Positions 40,897 through 48,918 of a stretch of DNA of 64,000 nucleotides are shown here, in pieces (within the stretch, counting starts at the first letter, position 1; every line of letters starts with the position of its first letter). The stretch is from Prochlorococcus sp. AG-347-K16 (GTDB lineage: Bacteria > Cyanobacteriota > Cyanobacteriia > PCC-6307 > Cyanobiaceae), in NCBI GenBank assembly GCA_003281405.1, contig QCCD01000010.1:1-64000 (forward strand), in the 5' to 3' direction. Both the position numbers and the translations under genes were made by a program. The notes under the pieces were generated by a model that saw only the letters and a program-made list of their open reading frames with translations, had not been told where the DNA came from and ran no database searches.

Positions 40897-41279
40897 ATCT
40901 TAAGAAAATCCGTTGAAAATCAATGAATCACCTGTCTCTTTCTCGACTTAGTCTTAATAGACTCAGTATATATAAGTATTCTTAATATAAAATCTTGAAA
41001 GTATTTTGAGCTAGATTTTCCACAATTTAAAGGTTGTTTTCCACGTCCAAATCCACATTAGATTAGAACTGCCAGTATTTTTCAAAAAAAAACAGGACTT
41101 CAACATTATTGTTGACTTTTCCTTAAGATCTATTCAATTTCCTTATTCAAAAAGTAAGTTTTTTAAAAACAAACTTATAACATGAGTCTCACTTGATAAT
41201 TTGAAAAGTTTCCTAGCTGATATTTTTTGATTTTTTTAGAAAAAAATATCATTATAGTTATGCAGAAAAATATAAATTT
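40897..41279. other. 383-base intergenic region with DnaA-box-like cluster
   Basis: No reading frame that looks real. It contains a five-base inverted repeat AGTCT-TAAT-AGACT near 40950, a run of three DnaA-box-like sequences at 41016-41057, and AT-rich tracts. It must also carry the promoter of the DUF2811 gene; TATAGT at 41253-41258 is a possible -10 box but has no well-spaced -35. Confidence 0.5.
41016..41057 (+). promoter_or_regulatory. Cluster of three DnaA-box-like 9-mers
   Basis: TTTTCCACA (41016-41024) fits the DnaA-box consensus TTWTNCACA exactly. TTTTCCACG (41037-41045) differs at its last base and AAATCCACA (41049-41057) at its first two. All lie on the same strand, with starts 21 and 12 bases apart. 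Chance occurrence in AT-rich DNA is possible. Confidence 0.4.
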
Positions 41280-41537
41280 ATGGATCAAATCAGCCAATCA
41301 AATTTAACTGATAAGAAATTTCTCGAGTGCTCTTCAAATAAAGTCTCTTTAGAAACAGAGCTTTCAGAAACTCTTTATAACACTATGAAAGATTTCGTAT
41401 TAAGTAACCCAACTTGGGATCAATATAAGCTTATAAATTCAGCATTAGCTACTTTTCTAGTTCAAAACGGATGTACAGATAATTCTGTATCAGAAATTTA
41501 TTTAAATCAATTATTTACACCTTCTAAGTCTTTTTAA
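41280..41537 (+). CDS. DUF2811 family protein
   Basis: 85-residue cyanobacteria-specific protein. It matches DUF2811 in pattern: VSLETELSETLYNTMKDFVL followed by NPTWDQYKLINSALATFLVQNG. The N-terminus is a short strand followed by a helix pair, which is reminiscent of a ribbon-helix-helix fold, but no function is known. ATG start. The last 14 bases overlap the convergent GMC oxidoreductase gene. Confidence 0.7.
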   Translation: MDQISQSNLTDKKFLECSSNKVSLETELSETLYNTMKDFVLSNPTWDQYKLINSALATFLVQNGCTDNSVSEIYLNQLFTPSKSF

Positions 41538-43164
41538 TATTTAAACATGCTCTTCTACTCAAAGCCATCATTGTAAGTGTGGGGCTTTGCCAAGATGATG
41601 TGGGCCAGCATGCCCCATCTAGTACAAGCACATTCTTGCATCTCCATAATCTATTGAATTTATCAACTACGCTATTTTCTTCATTTATCCCCATTGGAGC
41701 TCCCCCTACTTCATGAATGTAATATCCAGGAGGAGGAGGACTATCTGAAAGTGCGATCAAATTTTTTGTAAATAAACTCCCCAGAGGGATATTCATTAGT
41801 TCATCAATATTTTTAATTTCTCCATTTGCAGCTTTTATTGATTTTCGTATTGTGTTTACCATATGTTTTGCCATATTTAACTCATTCTGGCTCCATTCGA
41901 ATTCAATGTAGGGAATTGGGATACCCCATTCATCTGTTTTTTTGGAGAGGGAAACTGAGTTTTTCTCTCTAGGAAGGACCTCGCCATGAGCGATAAGAAA
42001 ACCAATGGATTTGTTTTTGTCTTTTTGCAAAAATTTAGGTATTCCCAATCTATCAATTGCCCCCCAGATTCCATAACCTCTATGGAAATTTATGTCGTCA
42101 ATTTCTGGTAAATTTGAACCAAATGGAATAAAGAAGCTGCCTGCTCCAGAAAGATCGGGAGGATTTTCTAATGGTTTATCTGAGTTTTTTGTTTTTGGGA
42201 CTGAAAAAAATCTACAGATAGATATGTGATCCATAAGATATTTGCCTAATTTCCCAGAATTATCTTTAAAACCCGAGGAATTTGATTTACATTCTGAGTT
42301 CAGTAGTATTCTGAGTGTTGAAATTGTTGATGCGCAGAGAAGAATTAAATCACAATTCAATTCTTCTTTTTGTCCATTTTCTAGGTTTACGATCGTTAGT
42401 TTTGAGGCAAGCTCTGTTGCCTTGTTAATCTCAAAAGACTCCACAAGGTAATTAGAGATTATTTGCACATTTCCAGTATCTAAAGCTTTTTTTAAAGAGC
42501 TTCCTAAGCTAGAGGACTTGGGCCATTTTTTTTCTTTTACTGATGAATTACGGTCAAATCCTCTTGATTGGATAAATGGATAGTTTAATTTTGAGTTTAC
42601 TTTGCTGCCAAAAACATTTTCGTTTTCTGTAAGAGGTATTTCACCAATATATTTACCGTCTGGGACTTCTTTAATGCCATCTTTTCGTCCATAGATCCCG
42701 CAAAAATTTTCAATGAAATCATAGTGAGGGGATAGTTCATCGTATGAAATAGGCCAGTTTGGTCCGAATCCGTCTTTTTTAGCCGGATGAAAGTTTTCTG
42801 AGGAAAGTCTTAATGTTATGCCTCCCCAAGTTAATGATCTCCCCCCATATTGTTTACCTTGGGTCCAAAGAAATGGCTTTTTTTTTGGGAAGTCATAAGG
42901 ATGCTTCAATTCATTTGAATATAAGTCAGGATTATTTTTCCAATAACCAGGATGTTGGCATTGATAGGCATGTTTTTTTGTTAAAACTCCTGATAATCTT
43001 TTAAATGTACTTTTTGGCTCATGATTACTAGCTTCATTCCTTTTAACTTGAGGCCCTGCTTCTATTACTAAAACTTTGATCCCTTGTTCTGCCAATGTAA
43101 GTGCTGCTATTCCTCCTGTAGCTCCAGAACCCACAACAATTGCATCATAAGGATTTATATCCAA
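41524..43164 (-). CDS. GMC-family FAD oxidoreductase
   Basis: 546-residue flavoprotein of the glucose-methanol-choline family. The FAD-binding GXGXXG is AIVVGSGATGGIAALTLAEQG, split here as VGSGATGG at the N-terminus; LVIEAGPQVK is the adenosine-ribose site. KQYGGRSLTWGG lies near the flavin, and the C-terminal HEVGGAPMG and WPTSSWQSPTLT regions carry the catalytic His and flavin contacts. Substrate unknown; membership near sugar/alcohol oxidases is likely. Start is TTG at 43164. Confidence 0.85.
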   Translation of the reverse strand: MDINPYDAIVVGSGATGGIAALTLAEQGIKVLVIEAGPQVKRNEASNHEPKSTFKRLSGVLTKKHAYQCQHPGYWKNNPDLYSNELKHPYDFPKKKPFLWTQGKQYGGRSLTWGGITLRLSSENFHPAKKDGFGPNWPISYDELSPHYDFIENFCGIYGRKDGIKEVPDGKYIGEIPLTENENVFGSKVNSKLNYPFIQSRGFDRNSSVKEKKWPKSSSLGSSLKKALDTGNVQIISNYLVESFEINKATELASKLTIVNLENGQKEELNCDLILLCASTISTLRILLNSECKSNSSGFKDNSGKLGKYLMDHISICRFFSVPKTKNSDKPLENPPDLSGAGSFFIPFGSNLPEIDDINFHRGYGIWGAIDRLGIPKFLQKDKNKSIGFLIAHGEVLPREKNSVSLSKKTDEWGIPIPYIEFEWSQNELNMAKHMVNTIRKSIKAANGEIKNIDELMNIPLGSLFTKNLIALSDSPPPPGYYIHEVGGAPMGINEENSVVDKFNRLWRCKNVLVLDGACWPTSSWQSPTLTMMALSRRACLNIKKT

Positions 43165-43271
43165 AACCTATTTCGTGATTTGCTATTTCAATAAATATAG
43201 CATTCAGTAAATAATTAATTTTTAGATTTCAGCTTAAGAAGTTAGAATTTATTGAAATACTACTCAAACAA

Positions 43272-43745
43272 ATGAGATTTATAATTTTGACTTTTTTAAT
43301 AGTTGTTTTAACCCTCCCTTCTAGAAGCTTCGCTGCGTTGGATTATGGTAAACAATCTTTGGTAGGGGCTGATTTTTCTGGATCTGATTTAAAAGGAGCA
43401 ACTTTCTATTTGACTGATTTACAAGACGCAAATTTGTCAGGTTGTGAGCTCCAAAATGCGACTCTTTATGGAGCAAAATTGAAAGATACTAATTTAAGTA
43501 ACTCCAACTTAAGAGAAGTAACTTTAGACTCAGCTGTTTTAGATGGAACAGATTTATCAAATACTAACTTGGAGGATTCTTTTGCTTATAGTACCCAGTT
43601 TGAAAATGTAAAAATACAAGGCGCAGACTTCACAAATGTGTTCTTGCCAAAAGATATTATTAGGAAATTTTGTGAAAGTGCTACTGGAACTAATCCAATT
43701 ACCAATAGAGAAACCAGAGAAACTTTAGAGTGCGATTACATTTAA
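43272..43745 (+). CDS. Exported pentapeptide-repeat protein
   Basis: 157 residues with an N-terminal signal peptide (about residues 1-22, cleavage probably after RSFA) and about 15 consecutive pentapeptide repeats of the A(D/N)LXX type, such as GADFSG, DLKGAT and DANLSG, predicted to fold as a right-handed quadrilateral beta-helix. Cyanobacteria have many such proteins in the thylakoid lumen or periplasm. A C-terminal cap carries two cysteines (CESATGTNP and LECDYI), which could form a disulfide. ATG start. Confidence 0.85.
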   Translation: MRFIILTFLIVVLTLPSRSFAALDYGKQSLVGADFSGSDLKGATFYLTDLQDANLSGCELQNATLYGAKLKDTNLSNSNLREVTLDSAVLDGTDLSNTNLEDSFAYSTQFENVKIQGADFTNVFLPKDIIRKFCESATGTNPITNRETRETLECDYI

Positions 43746-43747
43746 AT

Positions 43748-44140
43748 TTATGCACATACAAGTTCTTTTTTAATCTTTCTTTGTTTATAAAGAGATCTTC
43801 CAACAGGCCAACCTAAAGTAGATAAATGTTTCATTAAAGAACCTGAGTATTTGAAATAAAAATTGTCTGAATATTTGATGTCAAGTTCATTTAGAGTGGT
43901 TATTAATAAGCATAGATCCTTCTTTTTGCCTTTTTTCATATCCAATAATATCAATGCTTCACTTGTTAATTTTTTTTCTAGTACCTTATCATTTTCAGCA
44001 AAACCAACTTTAAGTGAATTTAATGCATCAGAATAAAGAGTATAAATTATTCCATCTTTAGTTTTATCTACAGAAGTATCTACATTAAATCTTGATGATA
44101 TTAATGTTTTGTATCCTTTAATGATTTTTCTGTTATTCAT
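43748..44140 (-). CDS. Hypothetical partner of the RHH protein
   Basis: 130 residues, unrecognised. Basic, with helix-rich stretches (KVLEKKLTSEALILLDMKKGK) and an end rich in Lys/Arg (GRSLYKQRKIKKE). No membrane segment. ATG at 44140, two bases after the stop of the RHH-like gene, so the two are one operon. The order (DNA-binding gene first, small second gene) is like a toxin-antitoxin pair, but the sequence shows no toxin family. Confidence 0.62.
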   Translation of the reverse strand: MNNRKIIKGYKTLISSRFNVDTSVDKTKDGIIYTLYSDALNSLKVGFAENDKVLEKKLTSEALILLDMKKGKKKDLCLLITTLNELDIKYSDNFYFKYSGSLMKHLSTLGWPVGRSLYKQRKIKKELVCA

Positions 44141-44142
44141 TA

Positions 44143-44640
44143 TTATTTGATTTCATCCTGAGCTAATTCGTATTTCTCCAATAGATTGTTTACCTCTGCT
44201 AGTGCAATCCTCTTTTGACAGGCTGAGTCATATCTATTTACTGCTATTGAAGGTATTGAACCTTTGCTTTTCATTTCCCTTATACCAGTTTCTAAACATT
44301 GAAAAGCAACACTTGATAGATCTCTTCCTTCTGCTGCTGCCCAAACTTTCAAAAGATAAGTAAGATTTGATGGTACTGAGATCTGTACTTTGTTTGAATT
44401 TGAAGTATTTAATGCAATATCATCGAGACTAATTTCTTTAGAGGAAATAGTTTCTTTAACCTTTTTTTTTAAAAATTTTACTTGGCTTATAGCGTCCTCT
44501 TTATTCTTTATTTTTTGTTCTATTTCAAATAACTCTTCTTCAGAATTAATTAAAGCTTCTAATGCCCATTTAGCATCATCTTTCGCAATCGCGGTTCTAT
44601 CAAGCCATTCATCTCTTATTTTTGACCAATTACTAGGCAT
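44143..44640 (-). CDS. Ribbon-helix-helix protein with N-terminal coiled coil
   Basis: 165 residues in three parts. Residues about 18-62 are a heptad-like coiled coil (EALINSEEELFEIEQKIKNK). Residues about 83-120 read as a CopG/MetJ ribbon-helix-helix: strand KVQISVPSNL, helix TYLLKVWAAAEGR, then DLSSVAFQCLETGIREM. A helical tail follows with two basic regions. It is therefore probably a dimeric DNA-binding protein. Palindromic sites lie 35-85 bases upstream of its ATG (44640), suggesting autoregulation. Confidence 0.65.
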   Translation of the reverse strand: MPSNWSKIRDEWLDRTAIAKDDAKWALEALINSEEELFEIEQKIKNKEDAISQVKFLKKKVKETISSKEISLDDIALNTSNSNKVQISVPSNLTYLLKVWAAAEGRDLSSVAFQCLETGIREMKSKGSIPSIAVNRYDSACQKRIALAEVNNLLEKYELAQDEIK

Positions 44641-44674
44641 AAGCTTTATAAGATAATTCTATGATATATAAATC

Positions 44675-44724
44675 TATATAGATTGTCTATATATTCTGAA
44701 TAGAATTAATATAGATTGTTTAGA
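44675..44724. promoter_or_regulatory. Palindromic operator-like repeats upstream of RHH gene
   Basis: Site 1 is a perfect inverted repeat TATATAGA-TTG-TCTATATA (44675-44693). Site 2 (44710-44724), starting 33 bases after the matching point in site 1, repeats TATAGATTGTNTA with an imperfect right arm. The two share the core TATAGATTGT and are about three helical turns apart, as expected for a cooperative operator. They lie just upstream of the RHH gene. Confidence 0.55.
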
Positions 44725-44907
44725 GATGTAATTGTATTTTTAATAATTCCTCGTCTTAGAAATAATCTTTTAAAATAATTGAAAATGCAGAATCCATCCA
44801 ATGTGATCTTAGAGGTATTTTTTTCGCCAATTGAAAACGATATATTTGATAATTCAATCTTTTTAAATTTTAGTTATTTGTTTATTTAATTAAAAACTTC
44901 TGAGCTT

Positions 44908-45297
44908 TTAATCTCTTTCAATAAGTTCAATTTTATAACCATCAGGATCCTCAACAAAAGCCAAGACAGTAGTACTGTTTTTCATTGTTTTAGGTTTGGT
45001 TGTTATTTTACAACCATTTTTTTCTAATCCTTGGCAAATTAGATGGAGATCTTTTACTCCAATAGCTATATGACCATATTTATCGCCAAGCTCATAGTCT
45101 TCAGACTTTTTGTCCCAGTTATAAGTTAATTCAATTACTGAGTTTTCTTTTTCTGAGCCATAACCAACAAATGCCAAAGTGAATTTTCCATGTGGGTAAT
45201 CCTTTTTTCGCAATAAATTCATTCCTAATCTATTGACATAGAAATCAATGGATTTATCTAAATCTCCAACCCTCAACATTGTATGTAGGATACGCAT
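44908..45297 (-). CDS. gloA: Lactoylglutathione lyase (glyoxalase I)
   Basis: Metal-dependent glyoxalase I of 129 residues that turns the methylglyoxal-glutathione hemithioacetal to S-lactoylglutathione. Typical marks are [20 protein letters not shown] at the start with the first metal His, [22 protein letters not shown] with the second His, and [14 protein letters not shown] with the catalytic Glu. ATG at 45297. Confidence 0.95.
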   Translation of the reverse strand: MRILHTMLRVGDLDKSIDFYVNRLGMNLLRKKDYPHGKFTLAFVGYGSEKENSVIELTYNWDKKSEDYELGDKYGHIAIGVKDLHLICQGLEKNGCKITTKPKTMKNSTTVLAFVEDPDGYKIELIERD

Positions 45298-45430
45298 TTT
45301 GAATTATGAACCTTAATCAATTATCTAATATTTAATAACCATCTGCCAAAGTTGATTTTTTCGAAACTAAGTCTTTTTATAAAGTTTAAAAAATTAGGTT
45401 AAAATATGAATACGAGATTTCAATAATATA

Positions 45431-45865
45431 TTGAATCAGATATTCCAGAGACTCTCATCAGTATTTTTGTATACTTTGCCATTAAAGGCATCAATACCTT
45501 TTGGATATTATTTGTTCTATAAATATTCATTTTTAAAAATACTACTATTTCTAACTTTCCCGATAGCAATAATTGAAAAATCTTTGCCTTTTGGTGGTTT
45601 TTTATTATTTATAATTTTGTTTGCTGGATTAGCAAGAAATCCAAATGTCCCCTATTTCGTTAGATATAACGCATGCCAAGCATTACTTATTGATATTGCT
45701 TTGATAATAATTTCATATCTCTTGAGAATATTTCCCATAGTTGAATTGGGCTCAATAATTTTTATATTTACACTATGTATTTTTATTTATTCGATTTCTC
45801 AATGTATTTTTGGAGTTGAACCTGAAATCCCCTTAATTAGTAAATCTGTAAGAATGCAAATTTAA
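45431..45865 (+). CDS. Tic20 family membrane protein
   Basis: 144 residues with four hydrophobic helices. The diagnostic stretch is NPNVPYFVRYNACQALLIDI, shared by cyanobacterial Ycf60/Tic20 and the plastid protein-import component Tic20. In cyanobacteria the role is unknown; it may be a membrane translocation or regulatory component. Start is TTG at 45431. It lies between gloA (divergent) and a convergent small exported gene. Confidence 0.82.
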   Translation: MNQIFQRLSSVFLYTLPLKASIPFGYYLFYKYSFLKILLFLTFPIAIIEKSLPFGGFLLFIILFAGLARNPNVPYFVRYNACQALLIDIALIIISYLLRIFPIVELGSIIFIFTLCIFIYSISQCIFGVEPEIPLISKSVRMQI

Positions 45866-45892
45866 AAAGATTTATAGATTTACTGACTTTCT

Positions 45893-46222
45893 TCAGCACT
45901 CATTCAGAATAGATTCCCATCTTTGTTGACTTGCCTTTATTGCTTGCATTGGCGGATTAGCCCCTTCTATTTCAAAGGCTTTAATTAATGATTTATTAGC
46001 TAATAGACCTAATCTTGCTGCCTCTTTTTGTCTTGAGCATACTTTTTTTCTTGATCCCTCTTTTAAACTATTTTCGATTTCTTTAAGAATTTTGCTAGCT
46101 TCATTCGATTTAGAATAAAAGTCATTCATATAAAAATCAAGTGCCGTATCAGCGAAGATTGCAACTGGAGAGATTATTGTTACTAAGCACACTATAAAAC
46201 TTACAAATACAAATATTTTCAT
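45893..46222 (-). CDS. Small exported protein, unknown
   Basis: 109 residues with an N-terminal signal peptide (hydrophobic core 5-20, cleavage probably after IFA). The mature part is helical and basic with two cysteines (KKVCSRQKEAARLG and SILNEC), which could pair in the periplasm or lumen. Not assigned to a family. ATG at 46222, seven bases after the stop of the upstream membrane-protein gene. Confidence 0.68.
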   Translation of the reverse strand: MKIFVFVSFIVCLVTIISPVAIFADTALDFYMNDFYSKSNEASKILKEIENSLKEGSRKKVCSRQKEAARLGLLANKSLIKAFEIEGANPPMQAIKASQQRWESILNEC

Positions 46223-46229
46223 AAGAATC

Positions 46230-46814
46230 TTAAGTAAATTTTTTGTCCGATCTCTTTAATACTAAATAAAAGGTAATAACGCTAATTGTTCCAGATGGGC
46301 CTATTAAAACATGCCAAAATTGATCGCTACTAATTGAGAGCCTTGTGCCAAAGAAAGTCGTAAAAATAATGCCAAATATTGGGTAAATAATAAAAAGCCA
46401 ATCTTTAAAAACTCTTTGCCAATTTATAATTAGAAGGATACTTATGATTACTTGAAAAAGGAGAGCAATAGTTTTATCAAATAAAAAATATGAGATTATT
46501 GAACATAAAGAAATGCAAAAATTTGTTTTTTGAATAAATTTATTTTTTATAACTGATATTGATAAGCATGTTAGTCCTAAAGATAGGAAAGAATAAAATA
46601 ACCAATTAAAAAAAGAGGAGTGATCTACATAAATCCAGGATGTTTGGGTATGGTCTATCATTTCAGAAATAGATGCCAATCCTAAAAAAATAAAACCGAA
46701 AGGTATCAATTTGTTCTTGCTTATGTGTTTGAATTTATTAATCGATCTAATACCTAATAATATTGGGATGATCGCCGCTTGAAGGTGGGCAAATAATAAA
46801 ATTAAAAAAAACAA
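46230..46814 (-). CDS. Multi-pass membrane protein, unknown
   Basis: 194 residues with about six hydrophobic helices. A central HTQTSWIYVDHSSFFNWLFY loop contains two histidines, and a further HVLIGPSGT lies near the C-terminus; such histidines in a small membrane protein could bind metal or haem, but this is speculation. Predicted start is TTG at 46814. It lies upstream of the small exported gene, seven bases apart, probably in one unit. Confidence 0.6.
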   Translation of the reverse strand: MFFLILLFAHLQAAIIPILLGIRSINKFKHISKNKLIPFGFIFLGLASISEMIDHTQTSWIYVDHSSFFNWLFYSFLSLGLTCLSISVIKNKFIQKTNFCISLCSIISYFLFDKTIALLFQVIISILLIINWQRVFKDWLFIIYPIFGIIFTTFFGTRLSISSDQFWHVLIGPSGTISVITFYLVLKRSDKKFT

Positions 46815-46867
46815 AATAAATTCTCAAACTTAATTCATCCTAATTTAAATAAAAAAAATGTTTCAGG

Positions 46868-47068
46868 TTACCTGGGTAGAGAAAGGTACCATTGCCCGAT
46901 TACTATAATCAATATTGTAAGAACAAAAGGGAAAGCAGGATAACGTGTTTGAAAATTAGCGGGTGGCCAAGGAGACCAAGATATTAATCTTCCTTGCGGT
47001 TCATTTGAAATAACTTTTTTTTTCGATTTTTTGGATATTAAATTATCTGTGGCAAATCCTTTACTCAT
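46868..47068 (-). CDS. Small single-pass membrane protein
   Basis: 66 residues. A basic N-terminal half (SKGFATDNLISKKSKKK) is followed by WSPWPPANFQTRYP and a C-terminal membrane helix (about residues 43-62). Aromatic/proline motif in front of the helix gives it a distinctive look, but I do not recognise the family. It does not carry the E-x-x-NGR motif of high-light-inducible proteins. ATG at 47068. Confidence 0.62.
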   Translation of the reverse strand: MSKGFATDNLISKKSKKKVISNEPQGRLISWSPWPPANFQTRYPAFPFVLTILIIVIGQWYLSLPR

Positions 47069-47139
47069 AATGTAAATAAAATTTATACTAACAAGAACGT
47101 TTCAAAAGGGCGTTTATATTATTCGATACTTTTTATTTG

Positions 47140-47152
47140 AACGGAGGGGGTG
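47140..47152 (-). repeat. Displaced copy of tRNA-Ser 3' end (att-like)
   Basis: Thirteen bases, AACGGAGGGGGTG on the plus strand, are identical to 47851-47863, the 3' end of tRNA-Ser. On the minus strand both read CACCCCCTCCGTT: the last T-stem bases, the acceptor strand, the discriminator G and two trailing bases. They are in the same orientation, 711 bases apart, with the copy on the downstream side of the tRNA, where an integrated element would leave it. The match is extremely GC-rich for this genome, so chance is unlikely. Confidence 0.6.
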
Positions 47153-47253
47153 TCAGTCGTATCAGTTTAGAGTGATCAGTCCTGAACTAATTTGACGAGG
47201 TTTTTGTACCAAGATTATAAAAAACACAAACAAAACACAAAAAACTTTAAATA

Positions 47254-47353
47254 TAAAAAAAAAGACCCCTATTTCTAGAGATCTTTTTCTGGATTTACTG
47301 AATCAAGTGTTTCCTTGTTTCCACTGTTTCAGTAAAACCACTCCTTCACACTT
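47254..47353 (-). ncRNA. Yfr2-family small RNA
   Basis: About 100 bases on the minus strand. A nine-base perfect stem (47294-47302 with 47328-47336) holds a loop with two tandem GGAAACA motifs (47308-47314 and 47316-47322), the hallmark of the abundant cyanobacterial Yfr2-5 RNAs. A terminator follows: an AAAAAGA / TCTTTTT-type imperfect hairpin ending in a T-run at about 47254. A CATAAT -10 box (47360-47365) places the start near 47353. Ends are estimates. Which of the Yfr2-5 set it is cannot be told here. Confidence 0.75.
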
Positions 47354-47492
47354 AAATAAATTATGACATATATTTCTTTTTCGTGGAAGTGGCGAATGGA
47401 ATGTTACTTAACTGTCACATGCGCCAGTTTTTCACGAGAAGTAGATGTTCATTCCGTAAAGTAGTAAGCGTTAATTGTCTTTAATCATTTGG

Positions 47493-47687
47493 CTAATTTA
47501 AATCTATTTTAAAAGCTTTTAGCACGATCTCATCTGTTAATTTTTTACTTTCTTTTCCTCCAATGTTACGGTCATAAGTAAAGAAATTCTCAAACCCTAT
47601 CATTGAAGAGTGGAGTAATAGCATCTGTATTTTTGTTGATAGTACTTCCCAAATTTCATTTGTATCTGCAAAATACTCTGCCAACAC
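47493..47687 (-). CDS. 64-residue hypothetical protein
   Basis: Frame from GTG at 47687 to TAA, containing AEYFADTNEIWEVLSTKIQM and KKLTDEIVLKAFKIDLN. Not recognised; composition is protein-like but the start is weak and it lies within the segment bounded by the tRNA-Ser 3'-end repeat, so it may be a remnant. Two TCTGCCAACA repeats and a CAACAA-T-TTGTTG palindrome lie at its upstream edge. Confidence 0.35.
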   Translation of the reverse strand: MLAEYFADTNEIWEVLSTKIQMLLLHSSMIGFENFFTYDRNIGGKESKKLTDEIVLKAFKIDLN

Positions 47688-47715
47688 TTTTTACAAATCT
47701 GCCAACAATTTGTTG
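47677..47715. promoter_or_regulatory. Direct repeats plus palindrome, operator-like
   Basis: TCTGCCAACA occurs at 47677-47686 and 47698-47707, 21 bases (two helical turns) apart. The second overlaps the perfect palindrome CAACAA-T-TTGTTG (47703-47715). The set covers the presumed start of the 64-residue gene. Confidence 0.35.
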
Positions 47716-47852
47716 ACGTTATATGAAGGTTAGTGATCAGCTATGACAAGGCTAAGATTCCTATATTTTGCAAATTCCGCTTTATATCTACTATTAAAAT
47801 AATTTTGAAAGCTTATGAAGACTTATGGCGACATATGACTGCTTTCTAAAAA

Positions 47853-47939
47853 CGGAGGGGGTGGGATTCGAACCCACGGTGCCCTTGCAGACACGCTAGT
47901 TTTCAAGACTAGAGCCTTAAACCACTCGACCACCCCTCC
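47853..47939 (-). tRNA. tRNA-Ser(UGA)
   Basis: Minus strand, 87 bases. Acceptor strands GGAGGGG / CCCCTCC pair perfectly, discriminator G. The anticodon arm is CTAGT-CTTGAAA-ACTAG with anticodon TGA, the long variable arm of a serine tRNA follows, and the T arm is GTGGG-TTCGAAT-CCCAC. CCA is not encoded. It lies at the edge of a region rich in remnants, consistent with its use as an integration site. Confidence 0.95.
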
Positions 47940-47996
47940 ATGGGTGACATTAAATTTTCACAAATATAATTATACATCAGATTAGATCTTTTAATT

Positions 47997-48872
47997 TTAA
48001 AAAAGTCTTTTAATTTTATGCAGGTTTTGCTTAAAGTAATCTATTGCTGAATCTGTAAAGCATCTCGCCCAAAATCTATTTAATCCTAAAAATCCTGAAT
48101 ATTTAGTATGGCCATAAGGACTTGGGCCTATTATTAATTTTGGATTAATAAAAATTGATCCTTGATTTTGCTTGATTGAATTGTGAAAAGATACATGCTC
48201 ACAAATTTTTTCACCATTTCTACTCAAACCTATGTATTTTGCATTATCAGGTATACTCGATTTTCTATAAATAGCTAAACCTCCGAAAGCAGAATCTACA
48301 GCAATTATTTTTTTTGAGGGATTTATTTTAATCATCCTTGAATATACATTTTTTAATTCCGATTCAAACCTACTGAATCCAATGTTTAATTCTCCTTTTG
48401 TTGCTTGCCAGCAATCATTAGGAGACCAAATATTATGACGTAGTGCCCAAATATCATAGTATGCACCTTTTACATTCGCTGTCTGAGCAGACCATCCTTT
48501 TTCTGAAATACATTCTTTAATTACTTGACTATCTATATTCCTGCAAACACCATCTGTATCAACAACAATTAAATAGTCTACCCAACCATTTTTTTTACTT
48601 TTTAACTCCTCTAAACATCTGTTTCTACATAGGGCTAATCTTTGTGTATGAATTGGTAATCTCGTTCTTAATCTGCCAAAAGATTCATAATGAAAGTTTT
48701 TTTTCTGCTTTGAAAGTTTTTTTAGGCTTTCTAATGTTTTGTCATCACTATCAGATTCAACAAAAAAATATTCAATTTTATTAGCAAAATATAGACTCTT
48801 ATCTAAACATTTTATTGTTTGGAAAATTTGTCTTTGACAATTTCTTATTGTACCAACTATTAAAAAATTCAA
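47997..48872 (-). CDS. Putative glycosyltransferase (GT69/CAP59-like)
   Basis: 291 residues. YLIVVDTDGVCRNI contains a DTD motif in the place of the DXD metal/nucleotide-sugar site, and YYDIWALRHNIWSP resembles the D-x-W-x-x-R region of CAP59-like (GT69) mannosyltransferases. The N-terminal FLIVGTIRNCQRQI fits a GT-A strand. No membrane anchor. Probable role in surface polysaccharide, a common island function. Predicted start is TTG at 48872; next to tRNA-Ser. Confidence 0.62.
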   Translation of the reverse strand: MNFLIVGTIRNCQRQIFQTIKCLDKSLYFANKIEYFFVESDSDDKTLESLKKLSKQKKNFHYESFGRLRTRLPIHTQRLALCRNRCLEELKSKKNGWVDYLIVVDTDGVCRNIDSQVIKECISEKGWSAQTANVKGAYYDIWALRHNIWSPNDCWQATKGELNIGFSRFESELKNVYSRMIKINPSKKIIAVDSAFGGLAIYRKSSIPDNAKYIGLSRNGEKICEHVSFHNSIKQNQGSIFINPKLIIGPSPYGHTKYSGFLGLNRFWARCFTDSAIDYFKQNLHKIKRLF

Positions 48873-48918
48873 AATCAGTTAGTTTAAGTGGATTCAAACT
48901 TATACTAGTTATACAAGT

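Noticed and set aside
44784-44888. 34-codon plus-strand frame between the RHH operator and gloA
   Set aside because: AT-rich, no Shine-Dalgarno sequence, Phe/Asn-heavy; no support beyond being open.
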